A stretch of DNA of 64,000 bases from Palsa-513 sp050010595 (GCA_050010595.1 JBEKKS010000001.1:1-64000); one strand, 5' to 3'; counted from the stretch's first letter, positions 8,854-18,120 are shown. Notes: generated by a model not told the origin, from the sequence alone. Numbers and translations are program-made.

Positions 8854-9579
8854 GTGATCCTCTACCCGGCACTCGACATCCTCGACGGCAAGGTCGTGCG
8901 CCTTGCCCAGGGCGACTTCGATCGCAAGACGACATACGCGAGCGAGCCGCTCGACGTAGCGCGGACATGGGCGCAAGCAGGCGCGGAGCGCCTGCACGTG
9001 GTCGATCTCGACGGGGCGCGTAAAGGCGCGCCGGTCAACCTCGCGAGCGTCGCCGCGATCGCCGCGCAGACCGGGCTGTGGGTTCAGCTCGGCGGCGGAC
9101 TGCGGAGCACCGAGGCCGTCGACGCCGCCGCGGCGGCGGGCGCGCGCCGACTGATCATCGGCACCGCTGCGTTCGATGGCTCGCACATGCTCGAGGACGC
9201 GCTGGCGCGCCATGGCACGGAGCGGATCGCGGTGTCGGTCGATGCCCATGGTGGTCTCGTCGCGACGGGCGGCTGGCTCGAGATCAGCACGCTGCCAAGC
9301 GTCGCGGCGGTCAGATCGCTCGTGCAGCGCGGAGTGCGGAGCTTCATCTACACGGATGTCGAGCGTGACGGCATGTTCGAGGGGCCCGATCTCGAGATCG
9401 TCGGCCAGATCGCCGACGCGATCGAAGGGGAGCTGGTTTACGCCGGCGGGATCGGCTCGCTCGAGCACCTTCGCGCACTCGTCGCGCTCGGCCATCCGCG
9501 GATCGGCGGAATCATCGTCGGGAAGGCGCTTTACGAGGAGCACTTCACGCTCGCCGAGGCGATCGCTGCGTGCAACTGA
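8854..9579 (+). CDS. hisA: Phosphoribosyl isomerase HisA
   Basis: A 241-residue TIM-barrel enzyme that isomerises ProFAR to PRFAR. The catalytic aspartates are seen in YPALDILDGKVVRL (N-terminal strand) and TDVERDGMFEGPD (mid-barrel); phosphate-binding glycines are in QLGGGLRS and YAGGIGS. Many actinobacteria use a bifunctional PriA that also serves tryptophan synthesis; the sequence alone does not settle whether this one is HisA or PriA. It starts with GTG and overlaps hisF by ten bases. Confidence 0.93.
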   Translation: MILYPALDILDGKVVRLAQGDFDRKTTYASEPLDVARTWAQAGAERLHVVDLDGARKGAPVNLASVAAIAAQTGLWVQLGGGLRSTEAVDAAAAAGARRLIIGTAAFDGSHMLEDALARHGTERIAVSVDAHGGLVATGGWLEISTLPSVAAVRSLVQRGVRSFIYTDVERDGMFEGPDLEIVGQIADAIEGELVYAGGIGSLEHLRALVALGHPRIGGIIVGKALYEEHFTLAEAIAACN

Positions 9580-10334
9580 AGCGCGTCATACCGTGCCTTG
9601 ACGTCGATGGCGGTCGCGTTGTCAAAGGGACGCGCTTTCTGGCTCTGCGCGACGCCGGCGACCCGATCGAGCTCGCCTCCTTCTATGACCGCGGCGGCGC
9701 CGACGAGCTCGTATTCCTCGACATCACCGCGACGCACGAGAAGCGCTCGACGATCGTCGATCTTGCGCGGCGCACCGCCGATGACGTCTTCATCCCATTC
9801 ACGGTCGGTGGCGGAATCCGCTCGGTCGCCGACGCGCAGGCGGTACTCGATGCAGGCGCCGACAAGGTGGCGATCAACAGCGCAGCCGTCGCGCGGCCGG
9901 AGCTGATCGACGAGCTCGCCCGCCAGTTCGGCGCGCAATGCGTGGTGCTCGCAGTCGATGCGAAGGCTTGCGGCGATGGTCGCTGGCAGGTCCATGTCCG
10001 CGGGGGCCGCGAAGCGGTCGCACGAGATGTCGAGGAGTGGGTTGGGGAGGGGGTGCAGCGCGGCGCCGGCGAGATCCTTCTCACAAGCATGGACCGTGAC
10101 GGGACGAGCGACGGCTACGACCTTGCGCTGACGCGCGCTGTCAGCGAGGCCGTCAGCGTGCCGGTGATCGCCTCGGGCGGGGCCGGCACCCTCGATCACC
10201 TGGTCGAGGCGCTAGCAGCGGGGGCCGATGCCGCGCTTTGCGCCTCGATCTTCCATTACGGCGTCTACTCGATCGAGCAGGCGAAGCAGTACATCGCTGC
10301 CGCCGGCATCCCGGTCCGCGAGGTGGACGGCTGA
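9570..10334 (+). CDS. hisF: Imidazole glycerol phosphate synthase, cyclase subunit
   Basis: This 254-residue TIM-barrel partner of HisH uses the ammonia to form imidazole glycerol phosphate and AICAR. Catalytic Asp residues are in RVIPCLDVDGGRVVKG near residue 11 and VLAVDAKACGDG near residue 130. Phosphate-binding loops FTVGGGIRS and VIASGGAGTLDH are intact. The GTG at 9570 lies inside the end of hisA, implying coupling. No hisI, hisE or hisC follows; the next gene is a nucleotidyltransferase with its own promoter. Confidence 0.95.
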   Translation: MQLKRVIPCLDVDGGRVVKGTRFLALRDAGDPIELASFYDRGGADELVFLDITATHEKRSTIVDLARRTADDVFIPFTVGGGIRSVADAQAVLDAGADKVAINSAAVARPELIDELARQFGAQCVVLAVDAKACGDGRWQVHVRGGREAVARDVEEWVGEGVQRGAGEILLTSMDRDGTSDGYDLALTRAVSEAVSVPVIASGGAGTLDHLVEALAAGADAALCASIFHYGVYSIEQAKQYIAAAGIPVREVDG

Positions 10335-10382
10335 GAGGAGGCAGCCTCTGACTGGGATTCCCGGGCCGTACACTCGCCAGCG

Positions 10383-11531
10383 ATGGCTCGCTACTCGCCT
10401 GAGGTCGTGTTCGATGCGCTCGCGGCGCGGCCCGACGGGGCAGCTGTGCTCGGCTTGCGCGGAGCTCGAATCGCCGTGGTCGGGGGCTTCGTCCGCGACA
10501 GCCTGATCGGGCGCGAGCCGCGCGAGATCGACCTTGTGATCGAGGGCGACGTCAGCTCGGTGGCAGCCAAGCTGGGGGGGAGGCAAACGCCTCATCCGGC
10601 GTTTCTTGCGTGCCACGTCGCGCGCGACGGCTGGACGATCGAGCTCACGCAGGCGCGCCGCGAGCGCTACGCGCGGCCGGGAGCGCTCCCGATCGTGCAA
10701 CCGGCGAGCATCGAGGAGGATCTGGCGCGGCGCGATTTCAGCGTGAACACGATCGCCGTGACGCTGGCCGACCGCCGGCTGATCGCCCCAGCCGGCGCGC
10801 TCGAGGACCTTTCAAACGGAGTCCTGCGCGTGCTCCACGAAGACAGCTTCGTCGACGATCCGACGCGCGTCATGCGGCTCGCGCGATATCGCGCGCGACT
10901 CGGGTTCGGGGTCGAGCCGCTCACCGCGCGCCTGGCGGAGCTCGCGCGCCTCGACACCGTGAGCGGCGCGCGAATCGGAGCAGAGCTGCGACTCATCGCC
11001 GGCGATGATCAGTCGCTCGCGGCGCTCGCCCAGCTCAGGGGCAAGCTGCCAGTCGCGCTCGATCTCGAGCTGGCGGCGCGGGCACTCGCGTTGGCGCCAT
11101 CGGACGCCGATCGTCAGCTCGTCGTGCTGGCCAGCATCCTGCGTGATGCCTCCGAGGACTGGCTCGAGTCGCTCGAGCTGACCGCGCGTGAGCGCAACGC
11201 GATCGGCTTCGCGGCGCGGGGCGAGCGCCTCGCCGCAGAGGTCGGCGCGGCGCAAACACCGGGGGAGCTCGCCGAGCTGCTTAGCCCCGTGCCGGCAGAG
11301 GCGGCTGCGGTGCTCGGCGCACTCGGCCCGGCAGCTGCTACGCGCAGCTGGTTCGAAGCGTTGCGGCATGTGCGGCTCGAGATCAGCGGCGATGACCTGC
11401 TCGCCGCCGGGATACCCGCGGGCCCGCAGGTCGGGGAACGCCTCGCGCGAACGCTGCGGCGCAAGCGCGACGGGCTGCTCGTCGCAGGGCGGCAGGCGGA
11501 GCTCGAGAGCGCCCTCGAGGCGCTGCCGTGA
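10383..11531 (+). CDS. CCA tRNA nucleotidyltransferase / poly(A) polymerase family protein
   Basis: This 382-residue class II nucleotidyltransferase has the head-domain signature GGFVRDSLIGR followed by EIDLVIEGD, and the second motif RRDFSVNTIAV, then an RNA-binding block DDPTRVMRLARYRARLGF. The C-terminal half is helical with no recognisable HD phosphohydrolase motif, so it may be a full CCA-adding or only an A- or CC-adding enzyme. It matures tRNA 3' ends in the cytosol. A TACACT box at 10369-10374, eight bases before the ATG and with TCTGAC 16 bases upstream of it, suggests a leaderless transcript. The stop overlaps the next start (GTGA). Confidence 0.88.
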   Translation: MARYSPEVVFDALAARPDGAAVLGLRGARIAVVGGFVRDSLIGREPREIDLVIEGDVSSVAAKLGGRQTPHPAFLACHVARDGWTIELTQARRERYARPGALPIVQPASIEEDLARRDFSVNTIAVTLADRRLIAPAGALEDLSNGVLRVLHEDSFVDDPTRVMRLARYRARLGFGVEPLTARLAELARLDTVSGARIGAELRLIAGDDQSLAALAQLRGKLPVALDLELAARALALAPSDADRQLVVLASILRDASEDWLESLELTARERNAIGFAARGERLAAEVGAAQTPGELAELLSPVPAEAAAVLGALGPAAATRSWFEALRHVRLEISGDDLLAAGIPAGPQVGERLARTLRRKRDGLLVAGRQAELESALEALP

Positions 11532-12202
11532 GCCTCGCGATCGAGCTTCGTCACGCGACGGCTCTCTTCACGGGAGTCGTGGAGGGCGACCTTGGTCGCA
11601 CGAGCGGCGCTCCGAGCGACGCTGTGCTGGCCAGTCGCGAGTCGCTGCTCGAGCTGCTCGGACTGAGGGCGATCCTCGTTGCGGAGCAGGTTCATGGAGC
11701 GGAGATCGCAAGCGTCGACGCTGTGGACGGCTACTGCGTGGGCGTTGCCGTCGCCGACGCGCTCATCACCACGCAGCCTGACGTAGCCGTTGCGGTCCAT
11801 GTGGCCGACTGCCTGCCGATCGCCGTCGCCGGCGCCGGCGGTGTGGCGATGGTCCATGCCGGCTGGCGTGGGCTGTCCGCCGGCGTGATCGAGGCTGCGG
11901 TGCTGGAGCTGCGTGCAGGCGGCGTATCGGGTGAGCTCGAGGCAGCGATCGGTCCGGGGGTCGGCGGTTGCTGCTACGAGGCTGGACCGGAGGTCCATGC
12001 CGCACTTGCAACCTACCGTGCAGGCCGCGCTCGCCTGATCGACCTGCGCGCGGTCGCCGCCGCGCAGCTGCGCGCTGCCGGCGTGCGCTCTGTGAGCGAC
12101 ATCGGGATCTGCACGCTCTGCGCACCCGAGGGACTTCTCTTCTCGCATCGGCGCGACGGCCCGGCGACGGGACGGCAGGGGGGTTTTGCATGGCTGCGCT
12201 GA
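11528..12202 (+). CDS. pgeF: Laccase-domain (YfiH/LACC1-type) protein
   Basis: This 224-residue protein belongs to the polyphenol oxidase/YfiH family, now known to act on purine nucleosides or to edit peptidoglycan precursors in some bacteria. The zinc/active-site motifs are present: VAEQVHGAEI, VADCLPIAV, VHAGWRGL and IGPGVGGCCYE. The pgeF-yggS-sepF order is common in actinobacteria and Firmicutes, next to cell division genes. The GTG start overlaps the upstream stop. Confidence 0.9.
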   Translation: MSLAIELRHATALFTGVVEGDLGRTSGAPSDAVLASRESLLELLGLRAILVAEQVHGAEIASVDAVDGYCVGVAVADALITTQPDVAVAVHVADCLPIAVAGAGGVAMVHAGWRGLSAGVIEAAVLELRAGGVSGELEAAIGPGVGGCCYEAGPEVHAALATYRAGRARLIDLRAVAAAQLRAAGVRSVSDIGICTLCAPEGLLFSHRRDGPATGRQGGFAWLR

Positions 12203-12840
12203 GCGTCGAGCGGGTACGCGCGAACCTTGCGCACGTGCGTGGTGAGATCGCGGCGGCTGCGGAGCGGGTCGGCCGTGATCCGGACGGCGTCGAGCTGCTC
12301 GCTGCCGTGAAGTACCTCTCCGGCCCCGACCTCGAGATCCTCGCCGACGGCGGCGTCACCCTCGTCGGGGAGAACCGCGCCCAGGCGCTCCTGGAGAAGG
12401 TGGGCTACGCGAAAGGCCGTCTGCATTGGCATTTCATCGGCACGCTGCAGTCGCGCAAGGTCAAGCTGATCGCGCCGCACGTGGAGCTGATCCATTCGGT
12501 AGCGAGTGAGTCGGTCCTGCGCGAGCTCGGCCGGCACGCGCCTGCGACCCTCGCGATCCTGATCGAGGTCAACCTGTCCGGTGAGCCCGGCAAGGCCGGC
12601 ATCGACCCCTCGCAGCTCGATGAGTTCATCGCGCTCAGCCCTGTGCACGTGGCGGGCCTGATGACGATGCCGCCACAGACCGAGGAGCCGGAACGCAGTA
12701 GACCCTATTTCGAGCAGCTCGCCGCGCTCGCCCGCGAGCGCGGGCTCGAACACGTCTCCGCGGGCACCAGTCAGGACTACACGGTGGCAGTCGAATCGGG
12801 GGCCACGATCGTGAGGATAGGCACAAGCCTGTACCGCTGA
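12190..12840 (+). CDS. yggS: YggS family pyridoxal phosphate homeostasis protein
   Basis: A 216-residue cytosolic single-domain PLP protein that buffers pyridoxal phosphate and affects amino-acid balance; no catalytic reaction is established for the family. The PLP lysine is Lys-41 in ELLAAVKY; VGENRAQ, WHFIGTLQSRK and the C-terminal phosphate loop SAGTSQDY and VRIGTSLY match the family. The ATG at 12190 overlaps the end of pgeF by 13 bases. It precedes sepF, the usual neighbour. Confidence 0.94.
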   Translation: MAALSVERVRANLAHVRGEIAAAAERVGRDPDGVELLAAVKYLSGPDLEILADGGVTLVGENRAQALLEKVGYAKGRLHWHFIGTLQSRKVKLIAPHVELIHSVASESVLRELGRHAPATLAILIEVNLSGEPGKAGIDPSQLDEFIALSPVHVAGLMTMPPQTEEPERSRPYFEQLAALARERGLEHVSAGTSQDYTVAVESGATIVRIGTSLYR

Positions 12841-12845
12841 ATGCT

Positions 12846-12863
12846 TACAATGCGCGCTACAGT
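12846..12863 (+). promoter_or_regulatory. Candidate -10 boxes upstream of sepF
   Basis: TACAAT at 12846-12851 and TACAGT at 12858-12863 lie in the 70-base gap between yggS and sepF. Both resemble the -10 consensus; no convincing -35 was seen. Transcription from either would leave a 5' leader of 40-60 bases before the sepF ATG, so sepF would be one of the genes here with a conventional leader. Confidence 0.4.
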
Positions 12864-12910
12864 TTGTCGTCCCAGCAGGGATTTCCCGACTCCAGGGCGA
12901 ACACTCACCC

Positions 12911-13450
12911 ATGGCGCTGAAGGACTCTTGGCATCGCACGCTCGTCTACTTCGGCCTCGCCGAAGAATACGACGATGAGGACTACGACCCCGACACGGGG
13001 CCGGAGCTCGCGCTAGAGGACCGCTACCGCGAGCGCGCGAACGTCCGGCGCCTTGCATCGCGCAGGCGCGCCGACGACATCGACGACATCTTTGCCGAGG
13101 AGCAGCCGCGCAGCCGCCAGCACAACACGGTCCTGCGCTCGGTTCCCGGCGGACGCTCCGGTAACGGACGCGACTTCCAGGTTCACGTGGTGCACCCGAA
13201 GTCGTTCAACGACGCGCAGCAGGTCGCCGACAAGTTCAAGCGCGACGTGCCCGTCATCATCAACTTGCAGGAGGCCGACCACGATCTCGCCAAGCGCATG
13301 ATCGACTTCGCGAGCGGCCTCACCTACGCGCTTGACGGTGGCATGCAACGCATCGCAGACAAGGTGTTCATGCTCACGCCGCGCAACGTCGAGCTGTCAG
13401 CCGAGGAGCGCGCGCGGCTGATCGAGAAGGGCTTCTTCAACCAGGCCTAG
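12911..13450 (+). CDS. sepF: Cell division protein SepF
   Basis: SepF anchors FtsZ filaments to the membrane in Gram-positive bacteria that lack FtsA. This 179-residue copy has the amphipathic N-terminus (MALKDSWHRTLVYFGLAEEY), an acidic/arginine-rich linker to about residue 85, and the C-terminal domain with VHVVHPKSFNDAQQ, VIINLQ and DFASGLTYALDG (residues 90-165). Its place after pgeF-yggS is the conserved one; ftsZ itself would be expected just upstream elsewhere and is not in the window. It is convergent with the chemoreceptor gene. Confidence 0.95.
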   Translation: MALKDSWHRTLVYFGLAEEYDDEDYDPDTGPELALEDRYRERANVRRLASRRRADDIDDIFAEEQPRSRQHNTVLRSVPGGRSGNGRDFQVHVVHPKSFNDAQQVADKFKRDVPVIINLQEADHDLAKRMIDFASGLTYALDGGMQRIADKVFMLTPRNVELSAEERARLIEKGFFNQA

Positions 13451-13478
13451 AAGGTTGTCGTCGCGGCCGCGCCGGCTC

Positions 13479-15539
13479 TCAGACGGTCGCGACGCGGTAG
13501 CGCTCGCTCAGCGTCGACAGCTTCGCCGAGAGCTCGTTGAGGCGTTGTGCTGCGGCCTCGGACGACCGCGCTCCGGCGACGAACTGCACGGTATCGTCGG
13601 AGATCGCCGCCATCGCCTCGGCGATCTGGTCCATGCTGAGGCTCTGGGACTCGGCTGAGGTCGCGATCTGCTCCGCTGCGGCTGCCGCCTCGTGGATGAT
13701 CGCGGCGAGCTTGCGGATGCCCTCGTCGGCGCGTGTGGTCAGGTCGAGACCCCGCTCCACGACCTCGGCACTGGCCTCACTTGCCGCGACCGACGCACGC
13801 GTGGCCTGGCGCACGTCGCCGAGGATCGCGTCGACCCGCGCGGTGGCATCCCTCGACTGTTGCGCGAGGTCCTTGACCTCCTCCGCGACGACGGCGAAGC
13901 CCTTCCCTTGCTCGCCGGCCCGCGCGGCTTCGATCGTCGCGTTGAGTGCAAGCAGCCTCGAGCGGTCGGCGATTTGGTTGACGGTCTCGGTGATCAGCCC
14001 GATCTGCTGCGCTCGATCGGAGAGCGTGACCAGCTCCTCCCTGACCGCGCTGGCGCTCGTGCGGATCTCGTGCATCGCGGCGGCAAGGGCGGCTACAGCC
14101 TCGGTTCCCTCGCTGCTCACGCGGATCGACTCGCCGGCCCGCTCGGCGACCTCGCGCGCGCGGCTGGAGGTTTGGTCGGCTGCACCTCGCAGGTCGTTGA
14201 CGGTCGCCGTCGCCTGGGCGACAGCGCTGGACTGACGGCTCGCACCGTCCGTGTGAGTACTGACCGACCCGAGGATCTCCGCGGTCGAGGAGCTGATGTC
14301 GTGAACGCCGCGCTGGATCTCGGTCGAGATCTCGGCGAGCCCTCCGACCATCACGTTGAGGCTATCGGCGAGCTCTTGCAGGTCACGGGCCTCGGCACTC
14401 GCGGTGGCGGTCAGATCTCCTTCCGCCACACGCGCTGCGAACGCCGCGTAGCTGCGAACCGCCGCCTGCAGCGCGGCCTTCGACTCGCGCTCCGAAAGCG
14501 CCGCTGCCTCGAGCTCGTCGCGGCGCGCGTCGTTGATCGCGTTCAGGCGTGCAAGGGCGAGCACAAAGCGTGCGCCCGCTGCTACGAGCGTCAGCGTCGC
14601 AAAGCCGATCGCCACCTGACTACCGCGCTCGAGCGAGGCTACGCAGAGCACGGTGAGCGCGAGCGTCGAGGCGACAGCCGGAACACGGAAGCCCGCTGAC
14701 GTGTTCTCCTTGACCGGAACGCGCGGATCCGGAGCCACGCAAACTGCGACGGAGAGCAGGAGCAGCGATGCCGGCCACGCAATCGCGTTCAGGAACCATC
14801 CGACATCGGTGGCAGCGAGGCCGTTGAAGAGCGCACAGATGTCACCGGCGGCGTTGATCGCGCCTGCGGCAGCGATCAGATACCAGCGCAGACGCCTACC
14901 CGGGGGCAGTAACGCGATCGCAAAGATCGTCAGGCCCGCCAGCAGGAGATCCGCGACGGGGTAGAAGAGGTTGATCGCGACGAACTCGCTGCTCCCCCCG
15001 GATGCCGCGAGGATCGCCTGGAAGCCAAAGGCGACAAGCGCGGCTGCGGTTGCGAGCGTCGCCACGATCCCGTCGAGGTAGTTGGCGGCCGTCAGCTTGC
15101 GAACATCGCGGCGCATCAACACCATCACCCCGACATAGGCGAGGGGGAAGAAGCCGGCCCAGAGGAAGTTGGCCGCTGAGAGCGTCGCGGCACTGTGCCC
15201 GCCGAGCGTCTCGTAGGTCATCGCGAAGTCGCCGAGCGCCCACGACACGCCGCCCAGTCCCAGGAGCACCGCGTACCTGCGGTCCGCCTTGTGGCGCACA
15301 CCACGGGCGACGATCATCAGGCTCACGAGAAGCTCGAAACCCGCGACGCCCCACCCGTCGAGCCAGGTGTAGCTCGCTCCCTGCGGGCCGCGTACGATCA
15401 GCGAGACCGCGTAGCCGGCGAGTACTGCCGCCGCGCACCAATGAAGCGCGCGCGAGGCACCGCTCGCGGGCGCCGTGCGTGCTGCTCGATTTTCCGCGGC
15501 GGACAACCCGACTGTCCCCCCGGCCGCTTCGACCGCCAT
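13479..15539 (-). CDS. Methyl-accepting chemotaxis-type receptor with about ten membrane segments
   Basis: This 686-residue protein has a long hydrophobic N-terminal half with roughly ten membrane helices (residues about 30-330) in place of the usual periplasmic sensor, a HAMP-like stretch (AARVAEGDLTATASAEARDL), and a signalling domain with the conserved hairpin tip LLALNATIEAARAGEQGKGF. No che or flagellar genes are nearby, so its output is unclear. The ATG at 15539 is preferred over upstream starts because AAAGGA precedes it by six bases. It is transcribed divergently from proC. Confidence 0.88.
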   Translation of the reverse strand: MAVEAAGGTVGLSAAENRAARTAPASGASRALHWCAAAVLAGYAVSLIVRGPQGASYTWLDGWGVAGFELLVSLMIVARGVRHKADRRYAVLLGLGGVSWALGDFAMTYETLGGHSAATLSAANFLWAGFFPLAYVGVMVLMRRDVRKLTAANYLDGIVATLATAAALVAFGFQAILAASGGSSEFVAINLFYPVADLLLAGLTIFAIALLPPGRRLRWYLIAAAGAINAAGDICALFNGLAATDVGWFLNAIAWPASLLLLSVAVCVAPDPRVPVKENTSAGFRVPAVASTLALTVLCVASLERGSQVAIGFATLTLVAAGARFVLALARLNAINDARRDELEAAALSERESKAALQAAVRSYAAFAARVAEGDLTATASAEARDLQELADSLNVMVGGLAEISTEIQRGVHDISSSTAEILGSVSTHTDGASRQSSAVAQATATVNDLRGAADQTSSRAREVAERAGESIRVSSEGTEAVAALAAAMHEIRTSASAVREELVTLSDRAQQIGLITETVNQIADRSRLLALNATIEAARAGEQGKGFAVVAEEVKDLAQQSRDATARVDAILGDVRQATRASVAASEASAEVVERGLDLTTRADEGIRKLAAIIHEAAAAAEQIATSAESQSLSMDQIAEAMAAISDDTVQFVAGARSSEAAAQRLNELSAKLSTLSERYRVATV

Positions 15540-15708
15540 GAAGTTCCTTTCGCTCACCAGCCGCGCGCAGCGTGGCCTCGAGAGCGCAGTGCGGCAGGCG
15601 CACATGCCTCTGTGTCGCCTTATCGGCCGGAGGTGCGTTGTCCTTAGCGTGCGCGGGCGCGATCGTGCGTCCCTTACTGGCTCGCGGCGCCAAGGTAGCC
15701 TTGCTCCT

Positions 15709-16440
15709 GTGACTCAGATCGGATTCGTCGGGGCCGGGAACATGGCGCGAGCGCTCGCGCTCGGGCTCGGGGAGCCCGCGCTCTTCAGCGATGGTGGCTC
15801 CGGACGTGCCGCGGACCTCGCCAGGGACGTCGGCGGGGAGGCTGTCGCCTCGAATGCGGAGCTCGTCGGGCGCGCGGACGTAATCGTGCTCGCGCACAAG
15901 CCGGGGCAGCTGGCTGGGATCGCGCCGCAGCTGGCCGGAGCGAGGAAAGTGCTCTCGTTGCTCGGCGCCGTCACGATCGAGCAGCTCGAGGGCGCGATCG
16001 CCGGGGCGCAGGTCACGCGCGCGATGCCGAACATCGCGGTGGCGCTGCGTAAGGGCGTCACGTGCGTTTGCGGCGCCGAGGAGTTCGACGGGCTGCTCGA
16101 ACGCGTGGGTTTGGTGGTGCGGCTTCCGGAACGTTTGATCGACGCTGCCACTGCTGTGAGCGGAGTCGCGCCCGCCTACGTGGCGCTGATCGCGGAGGCC
16201 TGGGTCGATGCGGCCGTCGGCCAGGGCATTCCTGCGGGCCAGGCGGCTGAGCTGGTCTGCGCCTCACTCGTCGGCTCGGCCGCCCTGCTCGAGACCCGCG
16301 GCATGGACACGCTCGCGGTTCGCCGGGAGGTCACCTCTCCTGGGGGCATGACTGCGCGTGGGCTGCGCGTGCTCGAACGTGCCGGATTGCGCAGCGCATT
16401 CAGCGATGCCGCGGGCGCGGTCGTCGGCAGTGGGCGATGA
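15709..16440 (+). CDS. proC: Pyrroline-5-carboxylate reductase
   Basis: This 243-residue enzyme reduces pyrroline-5-carboxylate to proline with NAD(P)H. The Rossmann glycine motif IGFVGAGNMARAL is at the start, VTRAMPNIAV sits mid-protein, and the C-terminal dimer helix contains VSGVAPAYVALIAEAW and REVTSPGGMTARGL. It is slightly short for the family. The GTG at 15709 begins exactly before the Rossmann strand and is preceded by TAGCCT at 15696-15701 (gap seven), indicating a leaderless transcript. The end overlaps yggT in ATGA. Confidence 0.93.
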   Translation: MTQIGFVGAGNMARALALGLGEPALFSDGGSGRAADLARDVGGEAVASNAELVGRADVIVLAHKPGQLAGIAPQLAGARKVLSLLGAVTIEQLEGAIAGAQVTRAMPNIAVALRKGVTCVCGAEEFDGLLERVGLVVRLPERLIDAATAVSGVAPAYVALIAEAWVDAAVGQGIPAGQAAELVCASLVGSAALLETRGMDTLAVRREVTSPGGMTARGLRVLERAGLRSAFSDAAGAVVGSGR

Positions 16441-16742
16441 TCGTTGCGCAGAGCAGCTTGCGGCTGCACGCCGCGCAATACGTCAGCGCGCTCGCCTGGG
16501 TCTACACGATCGCGATCATCGCGTACGTGGTCACGAGCCTCTTCCTTTCGCTCGGGCTGAGGATTCCCTACTACCGCTGGAGCGACGCTGTTCTGACCTT
16601 CCTGCGTGATGTGACAGAGCCATTCCTGCGCTTGTTCCGACGCATCCTCCCGCCGCTTGGCGGGCTTGACCTCAGCCCGATCGTTGCGATCGTTCTCGTG
16701 CAACTGGCCGGGACGCTGGCGTCGCACGCGATAAGTGGCTAG
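16437..16742 (+). CDS. YggT family membrane protein
   Basis: A 101-residue protein with two membrane helices (about residues 15-38 and 75-97) joined by the conserved loop RDVTEPFLRLFRRILPPLGGLDLSP (quoted in part of its length by motif). The family is linked to cell division or osmotic stress by gene neighbourhood but has no settled function. Here it lies between proC and lspA in a tightly overlapping set (ATGA with proC, eight bases with lspA). Confidence 0.9.
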   Translation: MIVAQSSLRLHAAQYVSALAWVYTIAIIAYVVTSLFLSLGLRIPYYRWSDAVLTFLRDVTEPFLRLFRRILPPLGGLDLSPIVAIVLVQLAGTLASHAISG

Positions 16743-17205
16743 CGGCTCTACGCTTGCATGGCGACGCGCAGGCGTTGTCGCGGCTGCCGTGATCGTTCTC
16801 GATCAGAGCGCCAAGGCCGCGATTCGCGGCGGGGTCGCGCTCGGCGGGCAGCGCAGCGTGATTCCAGGTGTCCTGGTCCTGGTGCACTCCCAGAACAGTG
16901 GCGTCGCCTTCAGCGCGCTGAGCGGCAGCACCGTCATCGTCACGCTCCTCGCGCTCGCGGTGCTCGGAGCACTGCTCGCATTCTTCGCCCGCTTCGCTTC
17001 GCAGCCGCTCTTGTGGCTGCCCGCCGGGCTGATCGCCGGCGGCGCTCTCGGCAATCTGATCGACCGTCTGCGCGACGGGTCGGTGACGGACTTCATCAAG
17101 CTGCCTGATTGGCCTGCATTCAACCTCGCTGACAGCGCGATCACGGTCGGCGTTGTCGTGCTCGTGCTCGTGATCGGACGCGGTGGAGCTGCGCGTTCCA
17201 GCTGA
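16735..17205 (+). CDS. lspA: Lipoprotein signal peptidase (LspA)
   Basis: This 156-residue membrane aspartyl protease removes signal peptides from diacylglyceryl-lipoproteins; several lipoproteins are encoded in this window. The two catalytic aspartates lie in NLIDRLRDGSVTDF and FNLADSAI; VLDQSAKA near the N-terminus and NSGVAFS match the family. Four membrane segments are visible. It starts with GTG inside the end of yggT and overlaps the pseudouridine synthase gene by 23 bases; the lspA-rluD order is widely conserved. Confidence 0.94.
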   Translation: MASGSTLAWRRAGVVAAAVIVLDQSAKAAIRGGVALGGQRSVIPGVLVLVHSQNSGVAFSALSGSTVIVTLLALAVLGALLAFFARFASQPLLWLPAGLIAGGALGNLIDRLRDGSVTDFIKLPDWPAFNLADSAITVGVVVLVLVIGRGGAARSS

Positions 17206-18067
17206 GGCTGCCGGCGAGCGGCTTGACAGCTACCTCGCCGCGCACGTCGGCTCGCGCGCGCAGGCGGCGCGCTGGATCGCGCTTGGCGTCGTGACCGTTG
17301 ACGGCGCGCGGGCGAGCAAGTCGCGCGTCCTCGGAGGCGGCGAGCAGGTCGTGCTCGCCGCGCCCGTGATCGACGCGAGCCCCGACGAGCAGCCCGCCGA
17401 GATCGCAGTCGTGTTCGAGGACGGCGACCTGCTCGTCGTCGACAAGCCGGCAGGAGTCGTCGTGCACCCCGCGGCCGGACATCAACACGGAACGCTCGCG
17501 CAGGCGCTTGCGGCGCGTGGCGCAGCCGGCGGCGAGCCGTGGCGACCGGGAATCGTGCACCGCCTCGACAAGGACACCTCGGGGCTGCTGGTGGTGGCAA
17601 AAAGCGACGAGGCGCACCGCCGGCTGAAGGAGGCCCTCACCAGACGGCTGATCGTGCGCGAGTACTTGGCCCTCGTCGCCGGGCGCCCGCCGACGCGGAG
17701 CGGAACGATCGATGCCCCGATCGGCCGCGACCGGCGCGCGCGTCGGCGCATGTCGGTCGATAGCGACAGTGCACGCGAAGCGCGCACGCACTTCAAGCTC
17801 GAGGAGGGGCTCGGCGGCGCGAGCTTGCTCCGCGTGCGTCTCGAGACCGGCCGCACGCACCAGATCAGAGCGCACTTCCAAGCGATCGGCCATCCGGTGT
17901 GCGGCGACCGTGACTACGGCGGAGTGGACGCCTTCGGGCTCGAGCGCCAGTTCCTGCACGCCACACGCCTCGAGCTTCCCCAACCGTTCAGTGGCGAGCT
18001 GCTCGTGTTCGACTCGCCGTTGCCAGCGGACCTGCGGGCGGCGCTGGAGCGCGCGCGCCGGGCGTGA
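17183..18067 (+). CDS. rluD: RluA/RluD family pseudouridine synthase
   Basis: This 294-residue enzyme has an N-terminal S4 RNA-binding domain (residues 1-60) and a catalytic domain with HRLDKDTSG, where Asp-129 is the nucleophile, and GRTHQIRAHF further on. It converts uridines in 23S rRNA to pseudouridine; RluD itself acts on helix 69, but the exact target cannot be read from sequence. It follows lspA with a 23-base overlap and is the last gene of that unit. Confidence 0.9.
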   Translation: MELRVPAEAAGERLDSYLAAHVGSRAQAARWIALGVVTVDGARASKSRVLGGGEQVVLAAPVIDASPDEQPAEIAVVFEDGDLLVVDKPAGVVVHPAAGHQHGTLAQALAARGAAGGEPWRPGIVHRLDKDTSGLLVVAKSDEAHRRLKEALTRRLIVREYLALVAGRPPTRSGTIDAPIGRDRRARRRMSVDSDSAREARTHFKLEEGLGGASLLRVRLETGRTHQIRAHFQAIGHPVCGDRDYGGVDAFGLERQFLHATRLELPQPFSGELLVFDSPLPADLRAALERARRA

Positions 18068-18120
18068 GCTTCGCGTATCCTCGCAGTAGGAAAAACAACT
18101 ACCCGCGCGGCATCACGGCG

